The notes under the pieces were generated by a model. That model was not told the origin of the DNA. It did not search any database and worked only from the letters and a program-made list of their open reading frames with translations. Made by a program: the position numbers and the translations under genes. A stretch of DNA of 64,000 nt. Origin: Ustulina deusta (lineage: Eukaryota; Ascomycota; Sordariomycetes; Xylariales; Xylariaceae). Shown here piece after piece: positions 23,301-34,001 of this stretch. The DNA is taken from contig JAJNNX010000001.1 in NCBI GenBank assembly GCA_023159155.1, positions 1,984,001-2,048,000 of the forward strand, written 5' to 3'. The first letter of the stretch is position 1. Every line of letters starts with the position of its first letter.

Positions 23301-23947
23301 CTGGCGCTTACCTTTGACCCTGTCGGTAGAGCAACAGCCCGCCTTCCCGTCAGCTGTAGGCTTAGCTGAGGGCTTGCAGCAATCTTTTCCGCTTGTTTTG
23401 CAACCGCCCACGTCCGGAGAGACTGCATTTGGCATTTGGGCCTTGGTCTCGGCCTCAGAAGGCTTGCAGCAGGACTTGAAGCCACGCTCAATCATATTGC
23501 GACAGATACATCGGACGTTGTCCAAGAAAGATTGATACTGCTCAAAAGCCATCTGGAGATGGGCATCGCAAGCAGAGTTATTTAGCTTATCAGAACATTC
23601 TGTGGTACCACCTGAGATACATTAGCAGCCGAGGCATCAAATGGTGACTGTGCAGTGCGCAATGTGGACGTACAGCCATGGTGACCATCAGTATGGCCAC
23701 CCACACCTTCAGCGCATAGTGTAGCGGCAACGGATAGGAGACACTCCTCTGAACCGTAAGATTCAATTAGTAAGAGACGTGAGTATTGATATTTGCCGGT
23801 GAGATCCCTACCGTTACACTTTTCATTGTTTGGAGTACAGCAATCGATATTCTGATTGCACTCAGTGACAGGCGAATCCTCGCACGAGTCCCGAACCGCT
23901 TCTGCAGGCGGGAGCGGCTTTTTGCCACCACAACAATCAGCGCCCAT
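20351..23947 (-). CDS. Copper-transporting P1B-type ATPase, CrpA/Pca1-like
   Basis: Four exons (23812-23947, 23674-23748, 22811-23611, 20351-22659) give 1106 aa. It would export Cu(I), possibly Cd, across the plasma membrane and confer metal tolerance. The N-terminal ~300 residues hold twelve Cys-Cys pairs (for example ADCCGGK, SCCKPS, QCCNN, ECCGGA), as in fungal CrpA/Pca1. One heavy-metal-associated domain follows with GMTCNGC (316-322). The pump core has TGES (642-645), the ion-binding SCPCGLG (CPC 754-756), DKTGTLT (798-804; phosphorylated Asp), the HP dipeptide (836-837, in SQHP) and GDGTND (992-997), with about eight membrane spans. Splice sites include excellent branch sites ACTAAT and ACTAAC. 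The first exon start MGADCCGGKK is typical of the family. AfCrpA-like function is inferred. Confidence 0.92.
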
Positions 23948-26307
23948 GTTGGTACGTGTTAGCAGAGGAGATGCGGATATGAACGTAGAGTTGGTTGTCA
24001 ATGTTGAAGGAAAGATAGATAAAAGGTGGCAGATGGGTGGGTTACCTGGAGCAGGTATACCACTGTGATCCCATCCCCTCCCGTGGCACCTACCCACACT
24101 ACTGCAGGTGGTACCCAGTAGTTGCAGCGGGGAGGATGCCGGTACCGGGTCTGTTGCTAGGGAGTGTACCGTCAATTAACCCCGCCCAGAGCTTGTGGAC
24201 CAGCAACAAGACCGGCAATCACTTACAGAAAATGTCCAGCATAATTTGCACAATAATTCTAGCTTGTGATTTTAATGACAAATGTGCTTAGTCTAACGGG
24301 ATACTTTGTCAAAAAGATTACTGTTTTGATGGTCTCCTAAAGTTGGTATACTTTTACAAAATAGGGCGTAAATCCGAACACAGCAAATTTTGCCGTGGGC
24401 TAATTTAATCTTGATCGGTGCAACTTGTATTATTAGTACCGTGCAGTGACGGTCTAGGTAGTTTGTTCGGCGTACTTGGACAACCTCGGGGGTCCACTTT
24501 ATATCACAAACAATACATGTAGAGCTTTCAACTGACTTGCAGTGCACTTGACAGAAGAGGAACCAACTTTTAGAATTGAGTGCTCTAAACAAGTGTGGTG
24601 CATTTAAATAAGGTCGTAATGATTTTGACCAGCAAAAAGAAGAACAAGAACAAGACGTCAACAATTCTCAGTCCAAGCAAATGTCTAGTATCAGTCCCCC
24701 TCTCCCGTCCCGCCCCCCGTACCCCCCTCGAGCCTCCTTGATATACCTCCGACAGCGATTTACAATAACGAAATCACATTGACGAAGAAGTAGCGGGGGT
24801 CTTGGAAAGTGCCCCGAGTTGGTCGTCTTTCAGGCCGGTGTTGTGCAGACACGCCGACCGTAAGAGTAAATATTAGGGCCGTTCTTGTCAAGACAGCGGC
24901 GTGATTCATGCAGGCCGGCGGAGCGCCGTCAAATTGCGCTTCTACAGCAGAATTGTCAGGCCATTCTCGGGCTTACGGGAGGGTGAAATTGTACGAATGG
25001 ATTTATGTACCACCGACTACAGGAATTGGGCCGATGACTGTGGCCGTGGTTAACTAGTCGCGGCATTCGTCGAGGTCTTTTGTGTGGATAGGTGTATCGA
25101 ACTATAATAATTTGATCGTAGTTATGGCTCGCGACCGAAATAGGAGCCAGGCGGCCAGGCAGTTTGCTTCTCTCTGTCCGCTCCGCTCTTCTCCTTCGCA
25201 GTGCAACTACAAGGCGGGTTTATTCGACAATTTCCGAGCACTTTCTACGTTCTCAGCATGCTTCTCTGTTTGACCGGAAAAGCTGTTCACTCAGCACCCT
25301 CGGCTTCCTTGTGGATGTCATTTGTATTACGGGTGACACTATACAAGTTGTCTCCTCTTTCCTTGAGCCATCTATCATTGAAACAGAATCCATACCCATT
25401 TACCAACGCCTAAGAGTTTCCACTAGGTCATGAACTAACATTCGCAAAATACGACCAATGCCGGACGAAGTAGCCGTTGTATAACGCAACAAGTTCGGAT
25501 TCAAGCGCCAGAAATTGTATCGGGGGGTTTTACCTACTTCCAACAAACGTAATCACATCGAAATTCCTAGTAGCATTTTGGGCCGTGATGTCAATGTCCT
25601 TGACTTCGCGCCAGCTAAGCAAGGTCTCCTGCTACCTATTATGACGAAAGCTTTATGTCTGGTGGCACTAATCTGCCCGTTGGGTTTAGGATACCTATGC
25701 AATCCCTATCACCTTCACGACACCTTCGCCGTCACCTTCGTGTCTATTCTTTGGGATTCACTTGAAGAATGGCCTCCATCCACTACTTGGAAGCGTGGGG
25801 TAGGCGTATACATTACGACGTTTCTGGTGGGTTTTATGGACCCGTTCTGATCCTCAGGAATACAAAGCTGTTGTTACCACAGCAGAAATAACATACCACA
25901 AGGTTTCATACGGGCTTTCGGTACAAGACGCTGCGGGCACTTTGGATGTTCCTGTTATCTACCATTTGCCACAGAGCCGTGAACTTAATTGTGATGGGGA
26001 ATGGAAATGAAATATCCCAACTACACTTTTCTCTCTATAATTTACTCATTTGCCCAGCTAAAACATTTGCAGAATCGACATTCTTGGAGGGAAGGCCACT
26101 TTCGTGTATCATAATTCCCTGAAAACAATGGCTTGGATACAGATAGCTTTTTGCTGTTTCTTCTGTCTCCTTCCCAATTTGTAATACACGTTGGTATAGA
26201 TAATTAATGAACAGATCCGTAGGAAACGGAAACTGTGGAAGTTACCTCCCTATCGAGTCACGTGGCTACAAAGAATACCGGGAAACCCCACCCAAAAAGG
26301 AACCATG
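23948..26307. other. Long intergenic stretch, no gene seen
   Basis: About 2.4 kb upstream of the copper ATPase. It is AT-rich in parts (24240-24660). Short open frames show no family pattern. It may include decayed mobile DNA, but I could not identify an element. Confidence 0.35.
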
Positions 26308-26316
26308 AAAAAAAAA
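26308..26316 (-). terminator. Pol III T-run after tRNA
   Basis: Nine consecutive T on the minus strand, starting three bases past the tRNA 3' end at 26320. This is the normal RNA polymerase III stop signal. Confidence 0.7.
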
Positions 26317-26319
26317 TAT

Positions 26320-26451
26320 CTCCCCGGGAAAGGCTCGAACTTTCAACCTCCTGATTAACAGTCACTAGAATATTGTTAGAACACTAGGTATATCACCTAC
26401 GTTTATTTAAGGTATAACTTACGACGCGCTAGCCAATTGCGCCACCGAGGA
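26320..26451 (-). tRNA. tRNA-Asn(GUU) gene, interrupted
   Basis: Removing 26365-26422 leaves a 74-nt sequence with a full cloverleaf. The acceptor stem is TCCTCGG/CCGGGGA (one G-T), the D-stem GCGC/GCGC with loop AATTGGCTA, the anticodon stem TCTGA/TCAGG (one T-G) around loop CTGTTAA (anticodon GTT, Asn), the variable loop AGGTT, and the T-stem GAAAG/CTTTC with loop TTCGAGC. Internal promoters fit: A box TGGCGCAATTGG and B box AGTTCGAGCCT. A T9 terminator follows. Without the removal the anticodon stem cannot form: the 5' strand would be TCGTA, with two mismatches. The interruption lies between positions 28 and 29 in the anticodon stem, not at the usual 37/38 site of eukaryotic tRNA introns. 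It may be a functional gene with an unusual intron or an insertion-inactivated gene. Confidence 0.75.
26365..26422 (-). other. 58-bp spliceosomal-type intron inside the tRNA
   Basis: On the minus strand the insert begins GTAAGT and ends TTCTAG, with TTCTAAC (a consensus fungal branch site) 17 nt upstream of the acceptor. Length and all three signals match the mRNA introns in this window. By eye I find no good bulge-helix-bulge fold at the junctions, the signal needed by the tRNA splicing endonuclease. Function unknown. Confidence 0.65.
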
Positions 26452-27161
26452 TAATTAGTGATTGACTTATTGACTAATCGTTCGCGTCCCGATTATTATG
26501 TAGCTGACTGACGCTGGCAATTCTCCGGTGCCAATTGCTCGTCTCAATAGACTAACAGCCGACAGAGCCTTTTCTAACAAGTTATAAATTTTTCAAGCTC
26601 CAATCCAGGAATAGAATCAGTTGCGTTGGTGATCGGCAAAGAATTCGATGCAAAAGCCACCAACATGTGTTCGGTTATTGTTGTGCCGCTATGAGATGTC
26701 AAGCCACCAACACCCTTCAGTCGTGCTACTTCTACAGAACGGCAAGCGTTGACGTGTATAGCCAACAGTGTAATGGTCCTTCTATTATCCAAGGTGCAAG
26801 GTGTTACTGTTACACGAATTGCGTGTTTTGAAACGCAAGGGCCAGCAGCTCTTGTCTTGATTGGAAGGGAAATCGAGGGGTTTTCCCGGGTTTTATATTA
26901 CAGAATCCAAAATCATGGAGTGTCTACCACGATAACAATCAAGGCGAGACGGATTCACTACAGTGAACTGACGTGAAGCCGACAATCATCCCCTATGACA
27001 TCGCCAGCACGTTGATCTTGACACTTGAATTGCCATCGCCACCACGAGCGCCATCAATCAGCCTTGTTCCGTCGTTTGTCACTTCTAGTTTGTTTCCTCT
27101 GCACCCATATCTTCACCTGTCTACGGCTGCAATTATCGCAGCTGTACATAAAGCCCTGAAC
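26452..27161. other. Intergenic, no gene seen
   Basis: About 700 bp between the divergent tRNA gene and the hypothetical gene at 27162. The frame of the latter is open back to a GTG at 26973, but no ATG occurs there in frame. Confidence 0.4.
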
Positions 27162-28058
27162 ATGACCTTCAAACGCATAGTTGTGGAATCAGGTGAGGGC
27201 TCGTCTGTGTCTAAGATGCCGACGCCGCTCGTGTACTGCCCATTTCCGCCGGTCATGAAAGTGTACTACCAGTGGAATCTTGCGGGGCTCAACACATTTC
27301 ACGTCTGCGGTGCGAATCAGCAAGACCGTCTCTTTGCCGTGAAAGTACACACAGGATTGAGCATGGGGGGCCCCCTCCGCTCCGCGCAAGGCGTGTATCT
27401 ATACAACGGGCCTACAACAAACGACCCGCTCCTCGCTGCGGCAGGCAACGATTCGGGATTTCTTCACGCCATTCCGGTGAACAACAATAGCCGCATATTT
27501 TTGCCAGACAGCGAAAAGGGAGGATCAACATGGGAAATGATGCGTGCATATATTACCTCGGACAAGCATGTTGCTTTTCGGTTTTCGCTAGGAATTGGAT
27601 CCGGCTTGGAAATGCACCGCCAAACATTTGAATGGAGGAAGATAAATAAGAGCGAAAGGGACGATAGCGCGGAGCATGGTGGATTCAGGCTTTTCTTCTT
27701 GTCACCACAACTCGAGCTGAACGCAACAAGAGGTGAAAGCAGTAGTCAGGGCGTTTCTACATCTTCGGCAGCCCCACCTGAGGACGAGGTCGTCGCTATA
27801 CTCGAATGGAAGCGTTTTTTGGCAAGCCCGAAACACCCTTTCGATCTCAAGCTCGTGGGGAGTGGCCTTGCTGGCAAGTTGGGAGAACGCTGGACCCTCA
27901 TGGTGCTCGTCACAGCGTTAAGATTGTGGGAGCTCCATGTAAATGCCAGAACACTGAGAGGAAATGTTGCCGTCGCGGAAAAGATCGGGCCCAAAGAGAA
28001 GTCGGTGCATAAACAAATCCTAGAGAGTAGCACTTCCAAAGAGCCGATGAAGAAATGA
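27162..28058 (+). CDS. Conserved-looking hypothetical protein
   Basis: A 298-aa single-exon protein starting at the first in-frame ATG (MTFKRIVVES). I do not recognise the family. The central part alternates strand-like segments and glycine/proline turns (VYYQWNLAGLNTFHVCGA, RLFAVKVHTG, GVYLYNGPTTNDPLLAAAGN, WEMMRAYITSDKHVAFRFSL, FRLFFLSPQLEL), which suggests a beta-rich fold. A low-complexity linker (ESSSQGVSTSSAAPPEDE) separates it from a C-terminal block (VVAILEWKRFLASPKHPFDL, GSGLAGKLGERWTLMVLVTA) that is probably helical. No signal peptide is seen. A tubby/LURP-like barrel is a possible comparison but only a guess. Confidence 0.6.
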   Translation: MTFKRIVVESGEGSSVSKMPTPLVYCPFPPVMKVYYQWNLAGLNTFHVCGANQQDRLFAVKVHTGLSMGGPLRSAQGVYLYNGPTTNDPLLAAAGNDSGFLHAIPVNNNSRIFLPDSEKGGSTWEMMRAYITSDKHVAFRFSLGIGSGLEMHRQTFEWRKINKSERDDSAEHGGFRLFFLSPQLELNATRGESSSQGVSTSSAAPPEDEVVAILEWKRFLASPKHPFDLKLVGSGLAGKLGERWTLMVLVTALRLWELHVNARTLRGNVAVAEKIGPKEKSVHKQILESSTSKEPMKK

Positions 28059-30387
28059 AACTTGAGAGATGGTAACTATTTTGCGACTTGTAGCCCTGAA
28101 GGAAGAATTATTCTGCAAACAGAGACAGGGGGCTTCGTTACGTCATTCATTAGGTATTATTATCTCACCTATGATATGCAACATATAGCTAAATATTTGA
28201 TATGTCAATGGCAAGAAGCATTCCAGTTCGCCTTCCTATACTTCCAGTAGCACTGTCGATGTGTTATAGCAACCATAGTCTCTACTGACCCCAGTCATGT
28301 GCAGCTCTTCCACTTAAAGGGCTCTCTATTATTCAGGCGCTGCTGCTATTGTATACTTACATATGTTATGTTGATAATTACGGCCGGGATAGCACATCGC
28401 ACAACTACATCCCACCCAAGCCGCACCTATTAAAGATGTAGATACTATTAAACACTTCTAAAAGATTTTTTTTTCGGAATACAAATAGCTAACTACCCAG
28501 GTGGTTAGACAAAAAAGTAAAATTGGGCGTTTGGCACAAAGATTGTGGCAGCGGCTATCCTCCTGGTTATACCTGGCCGGGGCCGTAGCAGCCGGAGCTC
28601 CCATCGGCGCCTCAACTCCACTAGAGCACCTTATTAGGGGAAGCGGAACCGTCAAACCCTCCGAACAAATGCATTCACTCCCGCCCCTCTCACCTTTTTA
28701 GGTCTAAGTAAGTAAATAAGTAGATTAGCTAGAATACTTGCATGAATATAATTTAACTTTACTTTATTAAGAAGTTAATCAAGACGAAGTAAAGTTCTCC
28801 CGTGGTCTTAGTGGCTGGATGGAGGCCGGCGTCTCCAGGCGTCTCCAGGTGCTCAAGCCATCTCCTAGATGAAGTTGAAACCCGAGTCCCGGCATGGAGT
28901 GGTGAGAAGAGTGTGTGCGGCTAAGGGGTGGTTGTATAGCGAACACCATTAGCCTGGTTGGGTCTCATGGCACAGACTAAGCACGAAAAACGCTCTCTTT
29001 TCGTTAGTTGTTGCATTGACATCAAGCTTCCCAATTGAAAAAGTCTCGTTACTGTGCTTGGAAGTGTAGGTTTGGCCTATCTCCTTGTAGAGGGCAAGGT
29101 GAGTACCCCTATCTGAGCTTACTCACACTGTCCACTTCAGCAGCTAATCGATTCGCTCAAAGAGCTACCCACCGCCGTATGCATCCCGACCTCGATCGCC
29201 TGCTCGGTCCACTGCTTGAGAGGCTAATCCCTGGGAGAGTCTGTCAATAACTGAGAGAAGATCGTAGTAGCAGAGGTTCGTCAGTTTCAAATTAAATCTG
29301 ACCATGTCTTTGCGTAGAAAAGGTCACTCACAGCAGCTAGTCGAGAGCTAGGTACCTGGACAAGGAGTGGAAGTAAAGCAAGTAAATGTGCTGAACAGCT
29401 AATGCAGCTGGTGCCTAAGGTGACTAGAACTTGGAGTGTCACAGGAAATGAGATTATGCCAAACGTCTCGTACTCGCCCGAGAAGATTGAGCCGAAACGT
29501 GACAAGAGACTGCGTAGGGTCTCTACCAACGGCACGATGATCCCCCCTGAGGATGGCGCAAACATATGCCTTTCATCCAGATTCACGCTGCGCTATAGAA
29601 GTACATTTTATATTACCCCAATTCCACAACCTGTTTTGTCCAATGTTCCCTGTCGCGGCGAGTAATCCCAGTCTCGGCCTATTCCCGACATCGCATATAT
29701 GCCCGTCGATTTGCTGCTTTTATTTGGGTTCTTAGGTGCAACGCATATCGACGGCCAATCGCTATACTGGTTGTACTTAGATCTTGGTCATTGCCTTGTG
29801 TTGAGGGAGGGACGATTAGCCTGTCAAGTACCAAATCGGTGAAATCTTTGAGCCGAATTGGAGGAGTCTATCTGTATCTCCAACGCACATGCGCCACGAA
29901 GATCTTACTAAAGGCGTACTATTAGTTAGCATTATCTACCAAGGGAATTCGCCTGTAGATGGGCATCTGCTACCTAGATCTAACTGTCAAGCTATAGGCA
30001 GTAGGGTGTTCGCACTACAGAAGCCCAAGGCAGCCTTAGAAACCATCCCTTCATTCTAGTGCATTATAAGCTCACGAGGAAGCGAACTTAAAGCTCGTTG
30101 ACCATTTAAGTTGGATACAACTCACCATTCACACCATGAGCTGAGTCACGGCATGCCTCATGAATGCAGATGATCCACGAACGAAAGAGGCGAAAGGGTA
30201 TTTAAGAATATGTTAACAACACACTAGAATATAATCAACCTTCTGATTTCCCATCAGGGGAATTTAGAGTGACTATATAATTATACGCATGCGGTTTGCC
30301 TCGCGGCCAGCTAAGCTCACTGCTCTAAAGCAAGATGGCCTATACGATGCAAAGCAATAATGACGTATATGGAGCGGCATATCCCCA
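28059..30387. other. Long intergenic stretch, no gene seen
   Basis: About 2.3 kb. A GC-richer island at 28530-28690 encodes a short open stretch without an identifiable family and could be an old insertion. The rest shows no support for a gene. Confidence 0.35.
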
Positions 30388-31156
30388 TCAAATCGCTGAC
30401 GCAACCAAGCTCATATAGATGCCCCAGAGCAGCCCAACGAAGTTGAGGAACACGATCCTGCGCTCGACGGGTATCCAGGTAAAGCTGACGATGGAGGCAA
30501 AGGGCCAGATTTTATACCCGGCGACGATGATAGGGATGGTCTCGGTGCGGATATTGTGGCCGATGACGGCGACAGGCTGCCTCTTCAGCATGCCCATGAG
30601 GAGGAAGAAGGCGACGGTGTTGAAGATGGCGCCGAGCGTGATGCAGTCGATGAACCACTTGGCGAAGGTGTTCTTGAAGTTGAGCTTAGGCTTCGGCTCG
30701 GGCCCGGAGCCCGCCTCTGGCGGCGCCTCGGTCATCTGCTTCTCGAGGTCGCGCGGACTCTCGCCGCCGGCAGTGGGCCGCCTGCGCTCGTATGCGGGAA
30801 ACGTGCGCTCGAGCAGCTGCTGCAACATGTAGTTGGGCGGCGCGGTCAAGAAGGTCACGGTCACGAAGCGCAGAAACATGGCGACGTCGAAGGCGAAGGG
30901 CCGATCGTCGCGGTAGGCTTCGAGGATCTGGGCGAGGATATTCGACACGCTCGATAGGGCGGCGGACGCCACTGCAGCGCGGGGAGTCAGCTATCGCCAT
31001 TTCGAGCGCCATCTATGAGTGGTTTCAAGGCATGGAAAGCTGGCAGGAAGCGGATTTGGCCCGAGAAGAAGCCTTAACACTCGCCAAATAGCCAGAACAA
31101 GAAGAGAATGAGCGCGAGTTTGACTTACGGGTGGCTTTCGCCATTGGCGACGGCAT
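30388..31156 (-). CDS. Mpv17/PMP22 family membrane protein
   Basis: Two exons (31129-31156, 30388-30971) give 203 aa. The tiny first exon encodes MPSPMAKAT and joins to L-ASAALSSVSNILAQ through a 157-bp intron with GTAAGT and GCAG ends; without it the main frame would start at a GTG. The family pattern is the N-terminal 'S-N-LAQ' helix, FLTAPPNYMLQQLLERTFP, then FIDCITLGAIFNTVAFF, IWPFASIVSFTWIPVERRIV and the final FVGLLWGIYMSLV; the W-P...F-x-x-(I/V)-P-x-x-R-(I/V) block is the Mpv17 signature. Four membrane spans are expected, in the peroxisomal or inner mitochondrial membrane. A charged insert (about residues 85-115, ERRRPTAGGESPRDLEKQ...) is longer than usual. Confidence 0.88.
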
Positions 31157-31946
31157 CGCGACAGGCGAGACGGGAAAGTGACGTCAGGTAGGTGAGAGGC
31201 CAATTGACCCGGTACCTAGCCGGCGAGGATTCAGTCGGGCCACAGCGCACAAGCCAGCGAAGATGGTGATGGCGTGCAAGTGGAAGCAGTGGAATAAAAT
31301 CGCATCGGGTCAATGCACCTTGGACTGAAATCGCTGTTCGGTTCGGGGATATTGAATGGAGAGAAGCCAGCCATCTCTGCGTACTATGAACTGGCCAAAT
31401 AAGCAGAATTAATAGTGACCGCCGGCGTCGTCAGCTGTAAACTGGACCTTATCATGGAGCAGCTCGGGCAGTTTCAGCAGGGATCGCCGCGCCCGAGCTC
31501 ATCGATCTTCATTTGCCCCGCAGACCGACGGACTGACTGGGTCACTATTTTTATGAGTGACGTTTCGTGTCGCGTTCTCATGACGGAGGAGAGCCTCTGA
31601 TAAATAATAGGACAAGAGTTTGTTTGTAATGGAAGCATGTCAATATTTGCCCTCGGTTTGGCATTACTTAAGTACCTAAGGTAGGTAAGTTTAGGTATTA
31701 TCGGAAAGGAAAGTGTGGATGAAGGCGGCTTGACTAGATAGTGACGTGATGACCTGAAACTTCCACTCAGAGCACTGCCAATCCACTATCCATACCTCTA
31801 TTACCAGTACCTAGAGGAGGTAGGTATGGAGTATCCCTGACTGCTGCCCCGAATTACGAGAAAGTCTGTTTTTAATGTTGAATCAGTGCTCCGTTGCATC
31901 ATATTGATTTTATATTGGCATCGTGTTCCCCATCGTCTACTTTTCT
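31157..31946. other. Intergenic, no gene seen
   Basis: About 790 bp. It contains TAGGTA/TACCTA-type repeats at about 31670-31700 and 31800-31830 and no recognisable gene. Confidence 0.45.
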
Positions 31947-34001
31947 TCATTTGGCAGATCGTTCACCCCTAGCATCTGGCGCATTGACTCTTGCCTGCCT
32001 CGCCTGTTGGAGTTCGTGCTCCAATATCCTCACTTCATCACTGCCTGCATCTAAGATCGCCTTTCCATCATTGTCTGGCTGGTATATGCTGCCAGCCTCT
32101 TCGCGCTTCTGTCTCTCCTCTTCCTCCTGCTCTTTGAGCATCCCCTCTTCACGCGTGAGCTCATTGAAATCCACATCTTCGAAACCGATACGTCCCAAGA
32201 TCGGTCCCGCCGCATGCCGATAGAGTGTGTGACCTTCGACTAGGTCGCTGACGTCGATGTTCTCTATTCCCTTGACGGCGAGAATTGGTTGTAGCCCGGC
32301 CACACCAAACTGAATGCTGCTGGTTCGGTAGAGAAAGGCAAGGATGTAATCCCGAGTGCTGTAGGCGTTGACCACTCTACCCGTTACTACAGAGCGTATC
32401 CGACGCCATTCAGTCGAACTACTCGGAGTCGGTGCTCCCAGCAGAACCACGTTCTCAACGAGGCCGAAAGCCTTCCTCTTGGCGAGCTGATGTAGACATA
32501 CGTAGATGACCCTGGCGCCTAGGGAGTAGCCGACAAGTGTCACAGGCCTCTCACCTTGCGCTCTGTTGATCAGAGAATCTGCCAAAACCTCTCCCGCCTT
32601 CTGCGCTCTCTGGCTGGCGATACTCCAGGGATTATCTATGATACGGCTAGCGTTTATCAATGATATTGGCCAAAGACCTGCCATCAATGCCGCAAAGACG
32701 GTCCGTTTAATGATCTCGCTCTTTGCAAATTTCCAGGCTAAAGAGGTAATAAGAGTCCCCAGGGATTTCCCAAGACTCTCTAATGCCTCGACCTCGAAGC
32801 GTAAAGCAAATGTTTCCAGACCTTCGCCCAGGACTTTCCACGGCAAAACGACATCATCCACGTCCCTCAGCCATCCGGATATCCCGATGCCGACTCGCAG
32901 GCGATGAAGGCCAGCTTCGTCCTGGCCGGACTTGTGGATGGGGATAAAGGCGAAGTCTTCAACATCTCTTGTGTACTTTTCCATAGCCTGCGTCGACATA
33001 CGAGCGCCATATGCCCCGAACAGACCTCCCACGAGGGCGCTGCTCCCAGCTAATGAACCCAGTAGTCCCGCAGTTGCAGTAGCCCCGAGACCGATACCAC
33101 CTAGCACAGTTCCTATCCCGGCAGCGAGAAGCGGCGCCGCCAGTCCACCGGTAATGCCGATAAGAGCAGCACCAGCGACGCCGGCTGCTCCTATCTTCCA
33201 TTTTCGAGCCATACTGTTATCCTCGGCTCTCTTCCTCGTTTCTTCATCCGCTGACATATGCTTTGCTGCTGCTAGGAGGCCTTTAGCGACCTGCCTCTCG
33301 TCTTCCGACAGGACCCTAGCCGACAAGCCTAATGATGTCATGCAATAAAGAAGTAGTGTACGTGAATAAGCATTGTAGTGCTCCAGACTCAAAAGTAAAA
33401 GCAGCACCGAGTGCAGTATCAAAGTTCTCTTGGCCTCATCTAGTGTTCGCAGTGATGTTTTTACAGGGGTGTATATCTCTCTTAGCACTTCGTCGACCTT
33501 GGTGTCGCATTCATCAGTTTTCAGTCCAGCCGATGATGGCTCACTATCCGACGTAGAAGTCTCCGGCTTGGAGTGCTGGGACTGTTCTTTGGCTGCCTTT
33601 CTGGAGTTGACTGCCTCGCCGACTCGAAGAATTACGCTATCACGCCAGTCATCGAAGAAATCGAGAGCGGCGTTCTTGAGCTCAACCGTGGTCTCCTCAT
33701 TAAGCTCCTTCTCTCGTTTGGCGAGCTCCGCTTTCTGCCGCTCGAAGGTTTCCTGTTGGTTGGTATTCGCACTAGTACTAGTTTCATCCGTCTCTTTGCT
33801 TTGGCCTCCTTCATCGGGATCAAATATGCCGAGTAGTCGTGTTCGCATGAGCTCAGTGATGTCGCATATCAACAAGGTGAATGCCCCTCGGTCCTGGACC
33901 GTCTCCAGGATTGCGGTTAGCGACGCACCGTCCTCCTGGTTACTAGTGTTTGTAGGCTTGCCGCGGAGGGTGTCGCCAGCTTTTTGGAATACCGAGGCCA
34001 T
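31947..34001 (-). CDS. DUF726 family protein (TMCO4/YFL034W-like), alpha/beta-hydrolase fold
   Basis: Single exon, 684 aa from the ATG at 34001 (MASVFQKAG; the frame opens further to a TTG at 34019). Features in order: a charged region with heptad-like segments (RQKAELAKREKELNEE), a helical domain (LHSVLLLLLSLEHYNAYSRTLLLY), a glycine/alanine-rich hydrophobic hairpin (GVAGAALIGITGGLAAPLLA and following), and an alpha/beta-hydrolase-like part with VTLVGYSLGARVIYVCLHQLA (nucleophile elbow G-x-S-x-G) then ENVVLLGAPTP. It ends in a charged coiled-coil tail. This order is the DUF726 family. Yeast YFL034W is linked to trafficking with an adaptin subunit; enzymatic activity has not been assigned as far as I know. 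Confidence 0.9.
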   Translation of the reverse strand: MASVFQKAGDTLRGKPTNTSNQEDGASLTAILETVQDRGAFTLLICDITELMRTRLLGIFDPDEGGQSKETDETSTSANTNQQETFERQKAELAKREKELNEETTVELKNAALDFFDDWRDSVILRVGEAVNSRKAAKEQSQHSKPETSTSDSEPSSAGLKTDECDTKVDEVLREIYTPVKTSLRTLDEAKRTLILHSVLLLLLSLEHYNAYSRTLLLYCMTSLGLSARVLSEDERQVAKGLLAAAKHMSADEETRKRAEDNSMARKWKIGAAGVAGAALIGITGGLAAPLLAAGIGTVLGGIGLGATATAGLLGSLAGSSALVGGLFGAYGARMSTQAMEKYTRDVEDFAFIPIHKSGQDEAGLHRLRVGIGISGWLRDVDDVVLPWKVLGEGLETFALRFEVEALESLGKSLGTLITSLAWKFAKSEIIKRTVFAALMAGLWPISLINASRIIDNPWSIASQRAQKAGEVLADSLINRAQGERPVTLVGYSLGARVIYVCLHQLAKRKAFGLVENVVLLGAPTPSSSTEWRRIRSVVTGRVVNAYSTRDYILAFLYRTSSIQFGVAGLQPILAVKGIENIDVSDLVEGHTLYRHAAGPILGRIGFEDVDFNELTREEGMLKEQEEEERQKREEAGSIYQPDNDGKAILDAGSDEVRILEHELQQARQARVNAPDARGERSAK

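Noticed and set aside
26365..26422. Canonical tRNA intron cut by the tRNA endonuclease
   Set aside because: Wrong position (28/29, not 37/38), and no clear bulge-helix-bulge by eye. Not formally excluded without folding software.
26973..27161. N-terminal extension of the hypothetical protein at 27162
   Set aside because: Only a GTG begins it, and the translated segment is Ser/Pro/Leu-rich without motif.
30556..30957. Open frame opposite the Mpv17-like gene
   Set aside because: Antisense shadow with repetitive Gly/Glu/Asp composition; the minus strand has a clear family match.
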